This document shows positions 52,201 through 64,000 of a stretch of DNA of 64,000 nt, one piece after another (position 1 is the stretch's first letter; every line of letters begins with the position of its first letter). This stretch comes from Aplectana chamaeleonis (Eukaryota; Nematoda; Chromadorea; Rhabditida; Cosmocercidae): the NCBI GenBank assembly GCA_029168955.1, contig JAPDOI010001209.1, positions 131,501 to 195,500 on the forward strand, read 5' to 3'. Under the pieces are notes generated by a model. It did not search any database and was not told the DNA's origin. It saw only the letters and a program-made list of their open reading frames with translations. The position numbers were made by a program, and so were the translations under genes.

Positions 52201-55175
52201 GTTTTCAGATACTCTAATCATGTAGGTGAGGAGTTTTAATTCGATCGATTTCTCTAGGAATCGATCGATACAATTTCATTAGCTCTTCTTCAAGAGCTCG
52301 GTTCATTCGGGGAATTCAGTCGTTCAGACTTCGGATATTCGAATCCTTTAAGGGAGGAATTTCTAAGCATCGTTTTTTTCAGAATTTGATTGATTCAACT
52401 GCTTTAGTTATTTATTCGCTTCTTCGAGCGTATGGAATCACTAGTTGGGGCGAGGGTTTATACTCATCGGATTTCTTACAACTTGATCCTTAGAGCTTAA
52501 CTGGTTGAAGGACTTGAGAGAATCGCTTGTTTGCCGATTCGGTTCATTTGGGAAATCATTTAATCAGCTTTCGACTATTCGAATCAACCGAGGAGGGGTT
52601 TATACTTAGCGGCTTCTTCGGAACCTGTTGGATTCAGGTACTTCCGCTCTTCTACAGGCTCTCGAATCGTTCGGGACGTTCAGTTATTCGCCTTCCGGAT
52701 ATTTGAATAATTCCGAGAGAAATTCACAAATGGTCGTTTTCTTAGAACTTGATTGATTCAAATACTACGATTATTCGCTTTTCGCGATATCGATTTATTG
52801 GGAAGTTCAGCTGTTAGGTTTTCAGATACTCTAATCATGTAGGTGAGGAGTTTTAATTCGATCGATTTCTCTAGGAATCGATCAATACAATTTTATTAGC
52901 TCTTCTTCAAGAGCTCCGGTTCATTCGGGAATTCAGTCGTTCAGACTTCGGATATTCGAATCCTTTATGGGAGGAATTTCTAAGCATCGGTTTTTTCAGA
53001 ATTTTATTGATTCAACTGCTTTAGTTATTTATTCGCTTCTTCGAGCGTATGGAATCACTAGTAGGGGCGAGGGTTTATACTCATCGGATTTCTTACAACT
53101 TGATCCTTAGAGCTTAACTGATTGAAGGACTTGAGAGAATCGCTTGTTTGCCGATTCGTTTCATTTGGGAAATCATTTAATCAGCTTTCGACTATTCGAA
53201 TCAACCGAGGAGGGGTTTATACTTAGCGGCTTCTTTGGAACCTGTTGGATTCAGGTACTTCCGCTCTTCTACAGGCTCTCGAATCATTCGGGATGTTCAG
53301 TTATTCGCCTTCCGGATATTTGAATAATTCCGAGAGAAATTCACAAATGGTCGTTTTCTTAGAACTTGATTGATCCAAGTACTACGATTATTCGCTTTTT
53401 CGCGATATCGATTTATTGGGGAAGTTCAGCTGTTAGGTTTTCAGATACTCTAATCATGTAGGTGAGGAGTTTTAATTCGATCGATTTCTCTAGGAATCGA
53501 TCAATACAATTTTATTAGCTGTTCTTCAAGAGCTCGGTTCATTCGGGGAATTCAGTCGTTCAGACTTCGGATATTCGAATCCTTTAAGGGAGGAATTTCT
53601 AAGCATCGGTTTCTTCAGAATTTGATTGATTCAACTGCTTTAGCTATTCGCTTCTTCGAGCGTATGGAATCACTAGTAGGGGCGAGGGTTTATACTCATC
53701 GGATTTCTTACAACTTGATCCTTAGAGCTTAACTGGTTGGAGGACTTGAGAGAATCGCTTGCTTGCCGATTCGGTTCATTTGGGAAATCATTTAATCAGC
53801 TTTCGACTATTCGAGTCAGTCGAGCAGGGGTTTATACTTAGTGGCTTCTTTGGAACCTGTTGGATTCAGGTACTTCCGCTCTTCTACAGGCTCTCGAATC
53901 GTTCGGGACGTTCAGTTATTCGCCTTCCGGATATTTGAATAATTCCGAGAGAAATTCACAAATGGTCGTTTTCTTAGAACTTGATTGTTCCAAGTACTAC
54001 GATTATTCGCTTTTTCGCGATATCGATTTTTTGGGGAAGTTCAGCTGTTAGGTTTTCAGATACTCTAATCATGTAGGTGAGGAGTTTTAATTCGATCGAT
54101 TTCTCTAGGAATCGATCGATACAATTTTATTAGCTGTTCTTCAGAGCTCGGTTCATTCGGGGAATTCAGTCGTTCAGACTTCGAATTATTCGAATCTTTT
54201 AAGGGAGGAATTTCTAAGCATCGGTTTCTTCAGAATTTGATTGATTCAACTGCTTTAGTTATTTATTCGCTTCTTCGAGCGTATGGAATCACTAGTAGGG
54301 GCGAGGGTTTATACTTATCGGATTTCTTACAACTTGATCCTTAGAGCTTAACTGGTTGAAGGACTTGAGAGAATCGCTTGTTTGCCGATTCGGTTCATTT
54401 GGGAAATCATTTAATCAGCTTTCGACTATTTGAATCACTCGAGGAGGGGTTTATACTTAGCGGCTTCTTTGGAACCTGTTGGATTCAGGTACTTCCGCTC
54501 TTCTACAGGCTCTCGAATCATTCGGGACGTTCAGTTATCCGCCTTCCGGATATTTGAATAATTCCGAGAGAAATTCACAGATGGTCGTTTTCTTAGAACT
54601 TGATTGATTCAAGTACTACGATTATTCGCTCTTTCGCGATATCGATTTATAGGGGGATTCAGCTGCTAGGTCTTCAGATATTCTAATCATGTAGGAGAGG
54701 AGTTATGAATCGATCGATTTCTCTAGGAATCGATCAATACAATTTTATTAGCTGTTCTTCAAGAGCTCGGTTCATTCGGGGAATTCCAGTCGTTCAGACT
54801 TCGGATATTCGAATCCTTTAAGGGAGGAATTTCTAAGCATCAGTTTTTTCAGAATTTGATTGATTCAACTGCTTTAGTTATTTATTCGCTTCTTCGAGCG
54901 TATGGAATCACTAGTAGGGGCAGGGGTTTATACTCATCGGATTTCTTACAACTTGATCCTTAGAGCTTAACTGATTGGAGGACTTGAGAGAATCGCTTGT
55001 TTGCCGATTCGGTTTCATTTGGGAAATCATTTAATCAGCTTTCGACTATTCGAATCAATCGAGGAGGGGTTTATACTTAGCGGCTTCTTTGGAAACCTTG
55101 TTGGATTCCAGGTACTTCCGCTCTTCTACAGGCTCTCTCGAATCATTCAGGACGTTCAGTTATTCGCCTTCCGGA
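46205..55175. repeat. Satellite array 1, ~617 bp unit, ~14.5 copies
   Basis: The landmark GAATTCAGTCGTTCAGACTT recurs at about 46,762, 47,374, 47,991, 48,608, 49,226, 49,844 and so on to 54,782, a spacing of 612-618 bp. All units are in one orientation and most differ by only a few percent. Each unit divides into five diverged subunits that each begin with a GAA/ACTTGAT(T)GATTCAA-like phrase and contain TATTCG and TTCGGG-like phrases, of about 124, 130, 124, 95 and 140 bp. Short open frames of 60-97 codons across units are read-through. The right edge stops abruptly in CCTTCCGGA. Confidence 0.97.
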
Positions 55176-56000
55176 ACGGAAACATTGAGAAAGATATCGC
55201 CGAGCCACTACGGTTGATTCAAATACTAATTATTCTTGACGTCATCAATACCACTGTACAGGAATGCAGCTTTGACCTATTTTCAGATCTCTAGACACCG
55301 ATTACGTCTATTGTTTTAATTCAGCTGTCCTTACACTTCGATTGATTTTTACCATTTCCCGCGTATAATTCACTGGTTTTCAGTGATACAATTTATTTAT
55401 TCAGAATCTCAACAATCATGCGAAGGAATATTCTTCTTCGAGCTAAAGGTTCCTAAAAAAGATCTCAACTCGAAAACGAAGTACTGAGCACTTACTTACA
55501 CAGTATTGAAAACTACGAACTGGATTTCATGCCACAAAATTGATTCGAATCAAACTGCAGTTCTGACTGCGACAAAAAGGAAGGAGCCGAATAAAAAATG
55601 TCAAGGGAATTAAACAAGTAACAAGCTGGTCTAACAATTTCCGATGACCGATCGGGTGAAATTTAACTACAGGCTGGAATTTGAATTCGGAAATTGCCGC
55701 TCGTTCACAGAATGGACTAACAACCGTGATTCAGTAATTTCGTCCTGAGAAGACATAAGTGTAGAGATAGTAAGTGAACAATAGAGCTATATAATAATGA
55801 ATAACATCACGATAATATCACATCACACGCAGAAGAAAATCTGAGTATCGATTATTCGCTTCGCGATATCGATTTATTCAGTGCTGTTAGCCCGTTTGGC
55901 GCGATGCTGGAAGAGGAGTTTTAATTCGATCGATTTTCGCTAGAATCGATACATACAAAACTGATAGTCTAAAAACCCTAGCTTCATTTGAGGAGAAATA
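55176..56000. other. Array flank with satellite remnants
   Basis: GGTTGATTCAAATACTAATT at 55,204 and the segment 55,848-55,965 (ATTATTCGCTTCGCGATATC; TTTTAATTCGATCGATTTTC) are diverged pieces of subunit 2. The rest shows no gene or repeat that I recognise. Confidence 0.6.
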
Positions 56001-56007
56001 CTTACGT

Positions 56008-56262
56008 TGCACATTCGCCAGTGAATCCTTTCCCTACGAGGAATTTCGAACCATATCGCTTCTCAGGAATTCTGATATGTATTTGAACTGCGATTTGGCT
56101 TAACTCGCCCAAGCGCAACTCTCGATGAAATCGGCGTTCGGGCGTGAAATGCGGTTTTTCCTCCATCGAAAGAGCGTAAAGTTGGGGTATACACCCAAAA
56201 ATGGTTTGGAATGGTTCCTTGGCGCTCGGAAAAATGAGAAAACCGCGTATGATTTTGGTCAA
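56008..56262 (-). CDS. Exon-like segment of an unrecognised gene
   Basis: A minus-strand open frame of 86 codons contains EKPHFTPERRFHRELRLGEL and IPEKRYGSKFLVGKGFTGEC. At its 3' side is an ideal donor, GCAAC|GTAAGTATT, at ~56,007. A possible acceptor (GTCTTCTCAG, ~55,745) lies ~260 nt downstream and would add a short tail ending in a stop. The upstream acceptor is unclear; AAATCGCAG inside the frame is one choice. I do not recognise the protein. It sits between two satellite arrays, so it may be a pseudogene. Confidence 0.4.
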
Positions 56263-56589
56263 AGAAAAAACTGTTAATCTCCTTTTTTTTCAGTTGGCGT
56301 TTCACGATCTTGTTACAGTACTTAAAATTGAGCGAGAAGCTAATTGCGCTTGGGAGTCTGGAAGTGGATGCAGCTAGCTCCTATTCAAGTTTTGGAGTTA
56401 ATCAATTTTAGCGGACCCTCAAAGGTGAGAATCAAGACAGGTAAAAACGTGTAAACATGTTGTGTAAAATAAATCGACGTTCACTGAGCTTTAGAAAATG
56501 AACTATTGTGAAAATCAGCACATTCAACTGAAACTGGAAGCTTCCGGCCAAGATTGTTCTCTTTAAGGACGGTTGGTGTAAATGGATTT

Positions 56590-57345
56590 GAGAAGTGCGC
56601 AGGACCTTGCCTTGCTGAAAGTGTGAGCCACACAGTGGAAAGCGTGAGTTGTCATGGAAGTGTGCGAGCCACCTGTCGGAAAGCGTAGGTTGTCGTGTGC
56701 AGGAAGTGTGCGGGACCCTGGTGGGAATGCGCGGGACGCCGTGGAAGGTGTGCGGTAACCCGGTAGAGTGCGCGGGACGCCCATGCCGAAGCGTGCAGGC
56801 TCGCCGATGGAAAGGTCGCAGGACGCCGCAGAAAATGCGGATTTGGTGGGAGTGCGCGAGAAGCCGTGGAAATGTACGGGACTTTGGTGGGAGGTGTGCA
56901 GGACGCCGTGAAAGCGTGGCCCAATGGGGTGCGCAGGACGCCGTAAGTATGTACGGGACCCAGTGGGAGTGTGCAGGACGCCGTAGAAGGTGTGCGGTAA
57001 CCCAGTGGGAGTGAGCAGGACGCCGTGAGAAAGCGTGGGCTCCCAATGGGAGTGCGCAGGACGCTGCAGAAAATGCATGCAGGACTCAGTGAGAGGTGTA
57101 CAGGACGCCGCAGAGAAAGTAATCGGGCCGCCAATTGGGGAAAGCGTGAGTTGTCGTAGAAAATGTACGGGACCCCAAGTGGGGTGGTGCAGGACGCCGT
57201 AGAAAGCGATGCGGGTTCCCAATGGGAGTGTGGACGCCGTGAAAGTGTGCATGATGACCATGGTGGGAGTGCGCGGGACCCGCCACAGAGGTGTGCGATA
57301 CCCCCACGGAAGTGCTGTGAAGCAGAAAACGTGTACGGGGTCTCA
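56590..57345. repeat. G-rich minisatellite, ~40 bp degenerate unit
   Basis: About 18 units resembling GTGCGCAGGACGCCGTAGAA followed by AGTGTGCGGGACCCAGTGGGA, with lengths varying from ~35 to 50 bp. The long minus-strand frames here (204, 232 and 254 codons, rich in His, Pro, Ser and Arg) are three frames of the same repeat, which argues against a protein. Confidence 0.8.
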
Positions 57346-57349
57346 GTAG

Positions 57350-57845
57350 GAAAGCGAGGATAGTTTTTTTGTGGTTGAAGGTCACAATTTTTACAGGAGT
57401 TATAGCTCTGCAGCAATGAATGTAGGACCTGGTGGTGCAGGACTCTTCAGTGACATACTGTAGTCTGATTGTGCTATCAGCTCATTTTTCAGACTAACTG
57501 AGACTGTTCTTCAGTGAGTTTTGTTTCCAATATCACATTTTCACCTCGTTTCATTGCTTGCACAGCTGTAGCTCGTATCGGTGAAAACACAGCTCACCAA
57601 ATCTATCACCGCTTCTTCCCGGAAAAATGAGTAATACCACTAACAAATACCGTATCGTACAGGACGAGTCCGACCCTACACAGTCTTACCCCATTGCTAT
57701 GAATATATGATTCTCAGACAACACCCAAATTGGTACACCAGTTCCATTATTTACGGAAGGCTGAAGCTGTCATAAGAGTTTCGCCTCTCCAAAATGGGGA
57801 ATCGCTAAACAAAATCAGGTCAAAGGGAACCTTTGGGGAAAAAAT
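57350..57845. other. No gene recognised
   Basis: AT-rich spacer between the minisatellite and the inverted-repeat element. Short frames only. Confidence 0.4.
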
Positions 57846-57847
57846 AT

Positions 57848-60755
57848 ATGAAATTTCTAAAGTTTAGCTTCCTGGCAAAAGTAATGATTCGAACGTATTA
57901 TAATTTCAAGAAATCAGAAGCTGAAAAAATAAAAAAAAACGTCATGAAATATCTTTAAAAACTGATTTGGCGCAAAATAAGCACAAGTTATGAAAAACTA
58001 GGAAATGTAGTGAAATGATTACAAAGTCGGATTTGGCGGTCAGTCACAGGCCAACTTTTTATAAGTAATGAGAGACGAGGTATAGGATTTTACAAGCTTC
58101 TGCCGTTAAACTTATCAAAGCTAAATCAAGCGCGCAGCGGAAACCGTAAAACGACATTTCGTGAAGCTTTCGTAATACGGATCAATCAGGGTGGGTCAAG
58201 CTAGTACTCAAGAGATTTCAGAAATGTTTGCGAACACTAATTTCAACAACTTACCGAAGAGTCTTCCGTAAGTTGTTGAAATCGTGATCATGGATTGCGC
58301 AGCCTCATGCCTAATGTGTTCGGCAACATTTTCGGAACTGTTCTGTAACTCTCTAAGAATGTTGATTCCAACTATTAGTGTCTCGCCGCGATCGACTGAT
58401 CGCAGAAGCAGCGCCCTCCGCCGCTGCCATGAGGTCGCGGCGCCGCAATTCGCATTGCGACGACGGGCGATCGGGCGCAGGGGCTACGCAGCAATTAAAT
58501 TTACTTGCATGTGCGTCTATGTATTGGTAGCGGTTAAAACCGATCATAGGAGCCATAAAAGTGTTGTAACCTGACTGAACCACCACCCAAGGTAGGCACA
58601 GTGAGCGCTTAATGCAGAAATAACTGCGGTTTTTGATAAAAAAAGTTTTTTCTTCTCTGTTCCAGGCTGTTTGGGCAAGGCGTAATATAATATTCGGTTT
58701 CTAACACTAGATCCTTAGAGCTCTTTATTGCTTCCCGTGAAACTTTTATTTTAGAAGTTTGCATTTGAATAAATCAGTGCGATAGCAATGTTGAATAATT
58801 ATCTAATCGATACTCGTCTCCTTTAGAATCGCCTAATCTACACCTCTAATACTGAAAGAACATTCGGCTTCTATTAGCACTAGATGATGACACCCACAAG
58901 GACTCACGGGATTCTTTCCAATAAGAGCAAATATACTTAATTTTTTGCAAACTTTGATTCTTAAATTTTTCTTTGTGCGATAAATTTGAGACGTCAATTT
59001 TGCTAGTTGAAAAGTTAAAACAAACCACTAATCAGCAATATTTATTTTTGCAAAGTATTGATTTTGTTTTCCAAAAAACTGAAAAAAAACTTAGAATCGG
59101 TTGTTTGATACAGTAATAAATAATTGTGAAGATGAGATGCGGAATGCCCGCGTGCAGGCGAAAGCTAGCCATTTGAGCCAAGTATTAAGTCAAGTAAATA
59201 AATAATTAGTGATATAAACAGAGTTCAAAAGGGGAAATGCTCGTATTACTCAGCTACGCATATGAAGTTAGTGCTTCAAAAGAAGCAATTTCACGCGAGA
59301 AAACTCGCTTTTCTTGCAAAAATAAAGAAAGATTTTATTCATTTTTTCAGCACCATAGTCAGGACGAAGAGAAGGTCGTAGAAAACTTCTCGAAACCTGT
59401 TCCTAAGCTTGTAAGCTCAAACTATCGCCCGAAAACTTCTTTGTTAAACAAAATAGCCATAGGTACAAGAAACGTATTGTAGTGACTCTAATCTTTATGC
59501 CAAATCTTTTTGATAAGGATATTCAGATTGTCTATCTAATTTAAAACAATATTATCAGTTATGCTACATCATAAGTATAATATAATATCATCAGTTGGAA
59601 AATCACCAAATAATTTTTCAGTAGAGGCTCTTGTGTTATTCTTTTCAAAGTTGTTAGACATTCACGGATTATTCGACAGATGTGCTAGATTATCAATCCC
59701 GAAATCATTTTTTGGGTGGCCATAACACTCTGGGAGCGCATTTTAAGAGTCTCATTGATGATCTCAGCTAGCCCCAATCTGAAAATTGTGCCTAGGAGTG
59801 TAGGTCATTTTGAGAGGGGCACGATGTCTCAGGTACTTGGCAGGAGTTCCCAGGGCGGATTCTTATTTAGCTTTCTTTTTTTTTTTGTCTGGGTTTCTTT
59901 CATTTTCACGTTCACCCTGAACGGAAGAAGCTAAACGGAATGTTGCATATATAATGTGGCCACAAGTCCAACAGGAGCAGTCAATATGATTGTATTGCTA
60001 ATAATTTTGTGTATTTGAGATTTCTGTTAATCAAATGCCACAAAGCCGTCAAAACCTGACTTCTGAACTTTGCTGTTTTCTTTTTTTACTTCGCGCTTGC
60101 TACCTCGTCTCGAAATTACTTGCAAACAATAACAGGTTTCAAACAAGAGAATTTGATAAGCGTAAAAACAATTTGAGAAAGGATGTGTAACGCTTGAGCA
60201 TAATTGAAGGGTGGAAAACGATGAAACTGATCAATAAGGAAGAGGCTTGCAAAGCCTCTCGTTTAGTTGTTCCTGCAAATATTTGTCACGCTTCCGACGT
60301 CTACTGGTTGCCTGCCGAATAGCGCTATTTGTAACTAACGAAAGCTAAACTGCAAGTTTCTTCACGCCCATAAGGCCCATCGAAACATGATTTTAGCATT
60401 CTAACCTGCTCGTAACATTATCGAAAACTTCAGAGTAAACGTAACGCTCAAATCCGATGCGCGCTTGATTTAGCTTTGATAAGTTTAACGGAGAAGCTTG
60501 TAAAATCCTATACCTCGTCTCTCATTACTGATAAAAAAGTTGGCTCTGTGACTGACCGCCAAATCAATTTTAATCATTTCATACATTTCCACAGTTTTCA
60601 TAACTTGTGCTTATTTTCAGGCCAAATCATTTTAAAGATATTTCAAGACGTTTTTTTATTTTTTCAGCTTCTTGATTTCTATTGAAATTATAATATTGCC
60701 AAATCATTACTTTTGCCAGAAGGTAAACTTTTAGAAATCTATAAAATGAGGAAGG
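57848..60755. mobile_element. 2.9 kb element with ~300 bp terminal inverted repeats
   Basis: The left arm (57,848-58,150) and right arm (60,447-60,755) are inverted copies. TTTCTAAAGTTTA, AAAATAAGCACAAGTTATGA, GAGACGAGGTATAGGATTTT and TTAGCTTTGATAAG-type phrases match across. No transposase is readable inside. Internally, 59,250-59,350 resembles an arm of the 34.0 kb element, and a perfect 15 bp hairpin lies at 58,239. It appears to be a non-autonomous composite. Confidence 0.75.
58239..58283. repeat. Perfect small hairpin
   Basis: ATTTCAACAACTTAC and GTAAGTTGTTGAAAT form a 15 bp stem around a 14-nt loop (CGAAGAGTCTTCC-type). No adjacent gene explains it. Confidence 0.6.
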
Positions 60756-60759
60756 GATT

Positions 60760-61645
60760 CACCGATTATTGGAGCATCGTATAGAAATCTACAATACTAC
60801 CTCGACGGCGTTGGGCTTCTCACAGCATCGGTCTGTGATTCATCGTGGTCGCAGTTCGGAAACAGTCAATTAGGAAATTTAAATGGCTGGATTTACTCGA
60901 CTTTCTAGAGTGTATGATAGATTAAAATGTGTTACCGAGTAGAGTGGTCTCACAGGGCTGGGGAGGCGTCTTGAGCGGACATTTCTATGTGCCCGATAAC
61001 ACGCGAGCATACGACTGGATTTCCTGCTGTGGATCAGGTGTCTAGAATAACATTTCAGTTCGACTTACTTTACTCCCTCCTTAGGTGGAATCGGGGCAGC
61101 GTGGTGAGAAAAAGTGGTCAGCTGGATTCAAAAAAGAAATTTTGTCATCTTTCCCTGATCTTTGGCTTTAAAAGAGAGTGGGAAGTTGAACCGTACGATT
61201 TCAAGAAGAAAGCTGCGATGTGATGTAAATTCTAGATGTGTATGCACTTCTTTGCACACAAAACTAACAATGTGATTCGTATCATACTTTTAGGAAGCCA
61301 CGACGCAGTTATTATCTGGCTGGTAAAGGCATATCAGAAGTGCCGCGGCTTCCCAAATCTAGTTATACGGTCCATATACAGATAAAATATCAGATTAGAG
61401 ATACTTAGCTAACAGATGAAAGGAAAAGGCGAATGAAACTATGAAAAAGATGATGATTCCAGATTTAGCTTGGCGCATTGGCACGCTTCCCGTGCAATTG
61501 CGTAACACGCCCTATTTTTCGTTGACGGTTCATGGTAGAAATCGAGACACGCCCACCGCCTCGCTGGTTTCACGGCCCTCCCACCCATCAATGCACCGAA
61601 TGCACCCAAACTTCTACGGGGTCGTAAAGCCAATCCTGTCTACAG
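60760..61645. other. No firm gene between element and satellite array 2
   Basis: A short frame near 61,140-61,222 ends FKREWEVEPYDFKKKAAM with a TGA, possibly a last exon, but no acceptor or relatives were recognised. 61,460-61,640 (GCTTGGCGCATTGGCAC...) is GC-rich and abuts the satellite. Confidence 0.3.
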
Positions 61646-61647
61646 AT

Positions 61648-64000
61648 GGCTGCTTCTCTGGAAACTGTTTGATTCAGGTACTTCAGTTCTTCTACAGGGT
61701 CTCGAATCATTCGGGTTGTTCAGTTATTCGCTCTCCGAATATTTGAATATTTCCGAGAGAACTTCACTAGTGGTCGTTTTATAGAATTTGATGGATTCAA
61801 GTACTACGATTATTCGCTCTTTCGCGATATCGATTTATTAGGGAAGTTCTGCTGCTAGGTCTTCAGATATTTTAATCATGTAGGGGAGGAGTTTTAATTC
61901 GATCCCGATTTCTCTAAAGGGAATCGATCGATACAATTTATCTGTAGCTGTTCTTCAAGGCTCCCAGTTCATTCGGGGAATTCAGTCGTTCAGACTTCAG
62001 ATATTCGAATCCTTCAAGGAAGGAATTTCTAGGCAATGGTTCCATCAAAATTTGATTGATTCAACTGCTTTAGCTTATCGCTTCTTCGAGCGTATTGAAT
62101 CACTAGTAGGGCTGGGGGTTTATACTCATCGGATTTCTTACAACTTGATCCTTAGAGCTTAACTGATTGAAGGACTTCAGAGAGGAGTCGCTTGCTTGCC
62201 GACTCTCGGTTCATTTGGAAATCATTTAATCAGCTTTCGACTATTTGAGTCAGAAGTCGAGCAGGGAGTTTATACTTGGTAGCTTCTTTGGAACCTGTTT
62301 TGATTCAGGTACTTCAGTCTGCTTCTACAGGGCTCTCGAGATCGTTCCGGGACGTTCGGTTATTCGCCTTCCGGATATTTGAATAATTCGAGAGAAATTC
62401 TACTAGTGGTCGTTTTTCTTAGAACCAGTTGTTCCAAGTACTACGATTATTCCTTTTTCGCGATATCGATTTTTAGGAAGTTCAGCTGTTTAGGTTTTCA
62501 GATACTCTAATCATGTAGGTGGGGAGTTTTAATTCGATCGATTTCTCTAGGGAATCGATGTTGTCTGTAGCTGTTCCTTTAAGGGCTCAGTTCATTCAGA
62601 ATTCAGTCGTTCAGACTTCGGATATTCAGATCAACTAAGGAGGAATTTCTAAGCATAGGTTTTTAGAATTTGATTAAGTTCAACTCAAGCACAGTTGTTG
62701 TTCCTTGTTCGAGCGTATGGAATCACTAGTAGGGGGCGAGGTTTATACTCATCGGATTTTCTTACAACTTGATCCTTAGAGCTTAACTGGTTGGAGGACT
62801 TGAGAGAATCGCTTGTTTGCCGATTCAGTTCATTTGGGGAAATCATTTAATCAGCTTTCGACTATTCAGATCAATCGAGGAGGGGTTTATGCTTGGCGGC
62901 TTTTTTGAAACCTGCTGGATTCCAGGTATTTCAGCTCTTCTACAGGATCTCAGATCATTCAGGTTGTTTGATTATTCGCTTTTTAGATGTTGAACAATTC
63001 CAAGAAGAAATCCACAAATGGTCGTTTTTCTAGAACTTGATTGATTCCAGAAGTACTACGATTATTCGCTTTTTCGCGATATCGATTTAATTAAGGAAGA
63101 TTCAGCTGCTAGGTCTTCCGATACTCTAATCATGTAGGCGAAGGAGTTTTGAATCCCAGTCGATTTCTCTAGTTCGAATCGATTTTTGCGAGTACAATTT
63201 ATCAACTCTTCTTCAAAGAGCTTCTGGTTCATTCAGGGGAGTTCAGTCGTTTCAGACTTCAGAAATTCATTAATCCTTCAAAGGGAAAGGAATCTCTCTA
63301 GAGCAATGGTTCGCATTGTTCAATTAACTGCTGGTATTTATTCGCTTCTTCGAGCGTATGGAATCACTAGTAGGGGCGAGGGTTTCTCTCAGTTTCTTAC
63401 AACTTGATCCTTAGAAACCTTTGGTTGGAGGGACTTGAAGAATCGCTTGTTTGCGATTCGGTTCATTTGGGGAAATCATTTAATCAGCTTTCGATATTAA
63501 ATCAAATCGAGAGTTATGCCAGCGGCTTTTGAAACCTGCTGGATTCAGGTACTTCAGCTCTTCTACAGGATCTCGAATCATTCAGGTTGTTCAGTTATTC
63601 GCTTTTGGAGTATTTGAATAATTCCAAGAGGAATCCACAAATGGTCGTTTTTCTAGAACTTGATTGATTCAAGTACTACGATTATTCGCTTTTTCGCAAA
63701 CTCGATTTATTGGGGAAGTTCAGCTGCTAAGTCTTCCGATACTCTAATCATCTGGCGAAGGAATTCATAATCATCGAATCCTTTAGAGTTCGAATCGGTA
63801 CGAGTACATCAGCTCTTCTTCAAGAGCTTGATTCATTCGAGGACCACGGTTGTTTAGTTTTTGAGTATTCTAACAATTCTGGGAAAGAATTTTATAATCA
63901 TCGGTTTCTTTAAATTTTAATGGATTCGAGTTCGTCAGCTCGATCGACTTCAACTGAGTCGTTGCTTCGACACTCTTCATAGTCATTTTCGTTTTGAAGT
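61648..64000. repeat. Satellite array 2, same unit, diverged, runs off window
   Basis: Starts inside subunit 1 (CTGCTTCTCTGGAAACTGTT) in the same orientation as array 1. About 3.8 units of ~620 bp. The first ~450 bp match the variant form seen at ~47,670 and ~50,757; later units carry many small insertions and deletions and become progressively less similar towards the window end. Confidence 0.93.

Noticed and set aside
46205..55175. CRISPR-like array
   Set aside because: Units are ~617 bp with no short repeat/unique spacer alternation, and the DNA is eukaryotic.
56432..57416. Minus-strand frames of 204, 232 and 254 codons
   Set aside because: All three frames are open over the same G-rich minisatellite, and composition is dominated by His, Pro, Ser, Thr and Arg.

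Overview
The window looks like clade V nematode DNA, plausibly a strongylid or hookworm type. The reasons are short introns ending in TTTCAG-like acceptors, a gene carrying a CENP-C motif, a nematode-style small heat-shock pseudogene, a mariner, an RTE retrotransposon and very many small inverted-repeat elements. It is gene-poor and repeat-rich. The species is an inference.

Layout. 0.7-13.2 kb: a plus-strand, multi-exon gene that I read as the kinetochore protein CENP-C (HCP-4 in C. elegans). Its 3' ten exons (10,687-13,212) join in phase and carry the CENP-C motif. Five phase-consistent exons at 1,021-5,386 are probably its N-terminal part. Its introns are filled with inverted-repeat elements. 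13.5-17.2 kb: a cluster of MITE-like elements, including four PIF/Harbinger-like ones with TWA target sites, two of which form a 1.1 kb palindrome. 16.4-19.7 kb: a second, unrecognised plus-strand gene of several small exons ending at an AATAAA signal, with a 1.26 kb decayed mariner in an intron. 19.9-29.3 kb: a decayed non-LTR element with a 2A-like sequence and a PHD-like finger, two large nested inverted-repeat structures and a CR1-like fragment. 29.3-33.95 kb: an RTE element split by a 1,477 bp TTA-flanked element. 34.0-35.2 kb: an inverted-repeat element carrying a decayed copy of a known but unnamed protein family. 35.8-36.3 kb: a small heat-shock pseudogene. 36.3-40 kb: TTAA elements and a Tc1-like remnant. 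40-46.2 kb: nothing firm. 46.2-55.2 kb and 61.65-64 kb: two arrays of one ~617 bp satellite built of five divergent ~95-140 bp subunits. 55.2-61.6 kb: a minisatellite, one exon-like segment and a 2.9 kb element with ~300 bp inverted arms.

There are no operons in the bacterial sense. The only host genes I can support are the CENP-C gene, the unnamed gene at 16.4-19.7 kb, the exon-like segment at 56.0 kb and the small heat-shock pseudogene. Nearly everything else is mobile-element or satellite DNA. I found no rRNA, tRNA or CRISPR array by eye, but I could not run a covariance search.
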